NCBI GenBank assembly: GCA_937967375.1
Contig: CALCJF010000024.1
Span: 1 to 23,136 of the forward strand
Direction of reading: 5' to 3'
DNA from: an uncultured Leucobacter sp.
Lineage (GTDB): Bacteria; Actinomycetota; Actinomycetes; Actinomycetales; Microbacteriaceae
Length of the DNA stretch: 23,136 nucleotides
Shown here one piece after another: positions 22,888 to 23,136 of the stretch (position 1 is the first letter of the stretch; each line of letters begins with the position of its first letter). Below the pieces are notes generated by a model. That model was not told where the DNA came from. It worked only from the letters and a program-made list of their open reading frames with translations, and did not search any database. Position numbers and translations under genes: made by a program.

Positions 22888-23136
22888 TTACTTCGTGTCG
22901 ATCGCCGAAGTCTCGGGGTTCTCACCATACATCTCGGCGATCTCAGCCGAGAAGTCGCGCAGGATGTTGTCGCGCTTGATGCTCATCTTCGGGGTGAGAT
23001 GACCGCTGGCCTCGGTGAACTCGGTCGGCAGAATGACCCACTTGCGAATGCTCTCAGCGCGTGACACGTACTTGTTTCCGTGGTCGATCGCGCGCTGCAC
23101 CTCGGCGAGCACCGCCGGGTTCTTCGCCGCCTCTTC
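22888..23136 (-). CDS. AMP-forming long-chain acyl-CoA ligase, C-terminal fragment (gene continues beyond the window)
   Basis: The last 82 residues of an AMP-binding (ANL superfamily) enzyme are visible, reading in frame to the window edge. The C-terminal subdomain pattern is clear: KYVSRAESIRKWVILPTEFT, then LTPKMSIKRDNILRDFSAEI, which contains the region of the conserved catalytic lysine. Such enzymes (FadD/FAA1-like) activate fatty acids to acyl-CoA via an acyl-adenylate. It would feed beta-oxidation, consistent with the glyoxylate-shunt genes in this window. Chain-length specificity cannot be judged from this fragment. Confidence 0.8.
   Translation of the reverse strand, partial: EEAAKNPAVLAEVQRAIDHGNKYVSRAESIRKWVILPTEFTEASGHLTPKMSIKRDNILRDFSAEIAEMYGENPETSAIDTK

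Noticed and set aside
1..23136. Mobile elements, prophage genes, CRISPR arrays, tRNA/rRNA or riboswitches
   Set aside because: No transposase, integrase, direct-repeat array, cloverleaf or recognised riboswitch core was seen, and composition is uniform throughout.

Overview
The window is a compact, GC-rich (roughly 60-65% by eye) chromosomal segment of an actinobacterium. The gene set (GarA/OdhI-type FHA protein, FtsR-type MerR regulator, RamB/ScfR-type regulator, single-chain pyruvate carboxylase, MrpA with a built-in MrpB domain) and the frequent GTG/TTG starts with 4-nt overlaps suggest Microbacteriaceae, for example a Leucobacter-like organism. The family assignment is inferred from protein resemblance only. 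I see no mobile elements, CRISPR arrays, tRNAs or rRNAs, and no intergenic gap over 300 bases.

Layout. (1) 1-6503, + strand: a terminator from an upstream unit, then a six-gene Mrp-type Na+/H+ antiporter operon, mnhA(B)-C-D-E-F-G. Every junction overlaps, and subunit B is fused to the C-terminus of A. (2) 6517-12396, - strand: a YbjN-domain protein, an HSP90-family ATPase and a TPR-like protein with a cysteine cluster, each overlapping the next by 4 nt, followed 62 nt later by an APC-family amino-acid permease. The YbjN-HSP90-TPR trio is the most unusual unit here. (3) 12537-15859: malate synthase (aceB, -) divergent from a RamB/ScfR-family regulator (+), sharing an AT-rich intergenic region with a palindrome. 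(4) 15985-17800, + strand: GarA-type FHA protein, FtsR-type MerR regulator, and a second MerR-type regulator like mycobacterial Rv1830. (5) 17864-18751, -: an orphan ParA-family ATPase with a candidate leaderless promoter. (6) 18929-22830, +: pyruvate carboxylase translationally coupled to peptide deformylase, ending at a bidirectional terminator shared with (7) the C-terminal end of an AMP-forming acyl-CoA ligase (-), which runs off the right edge.

How the genes fit together. Regions 3-7 hold several controls of the pyruvate/TCA/glyoxylate node: malate synthase and a probable acetate/acyl-CoA-responsive regulator beside it, a GarA-type inhibitor of 2-oxoglutarate metabolism, anaplerotic pyruvate carboxylase, and fatty-acid activation. 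FtsR, the second MerR protein and ParA belong to cell-cycle or chromosome biology. The Mrp operon would provide Na+/pH homeostasis. The HSP90/TPR/YbjN operon looks like a dedicated chaperone module with unknown clients.
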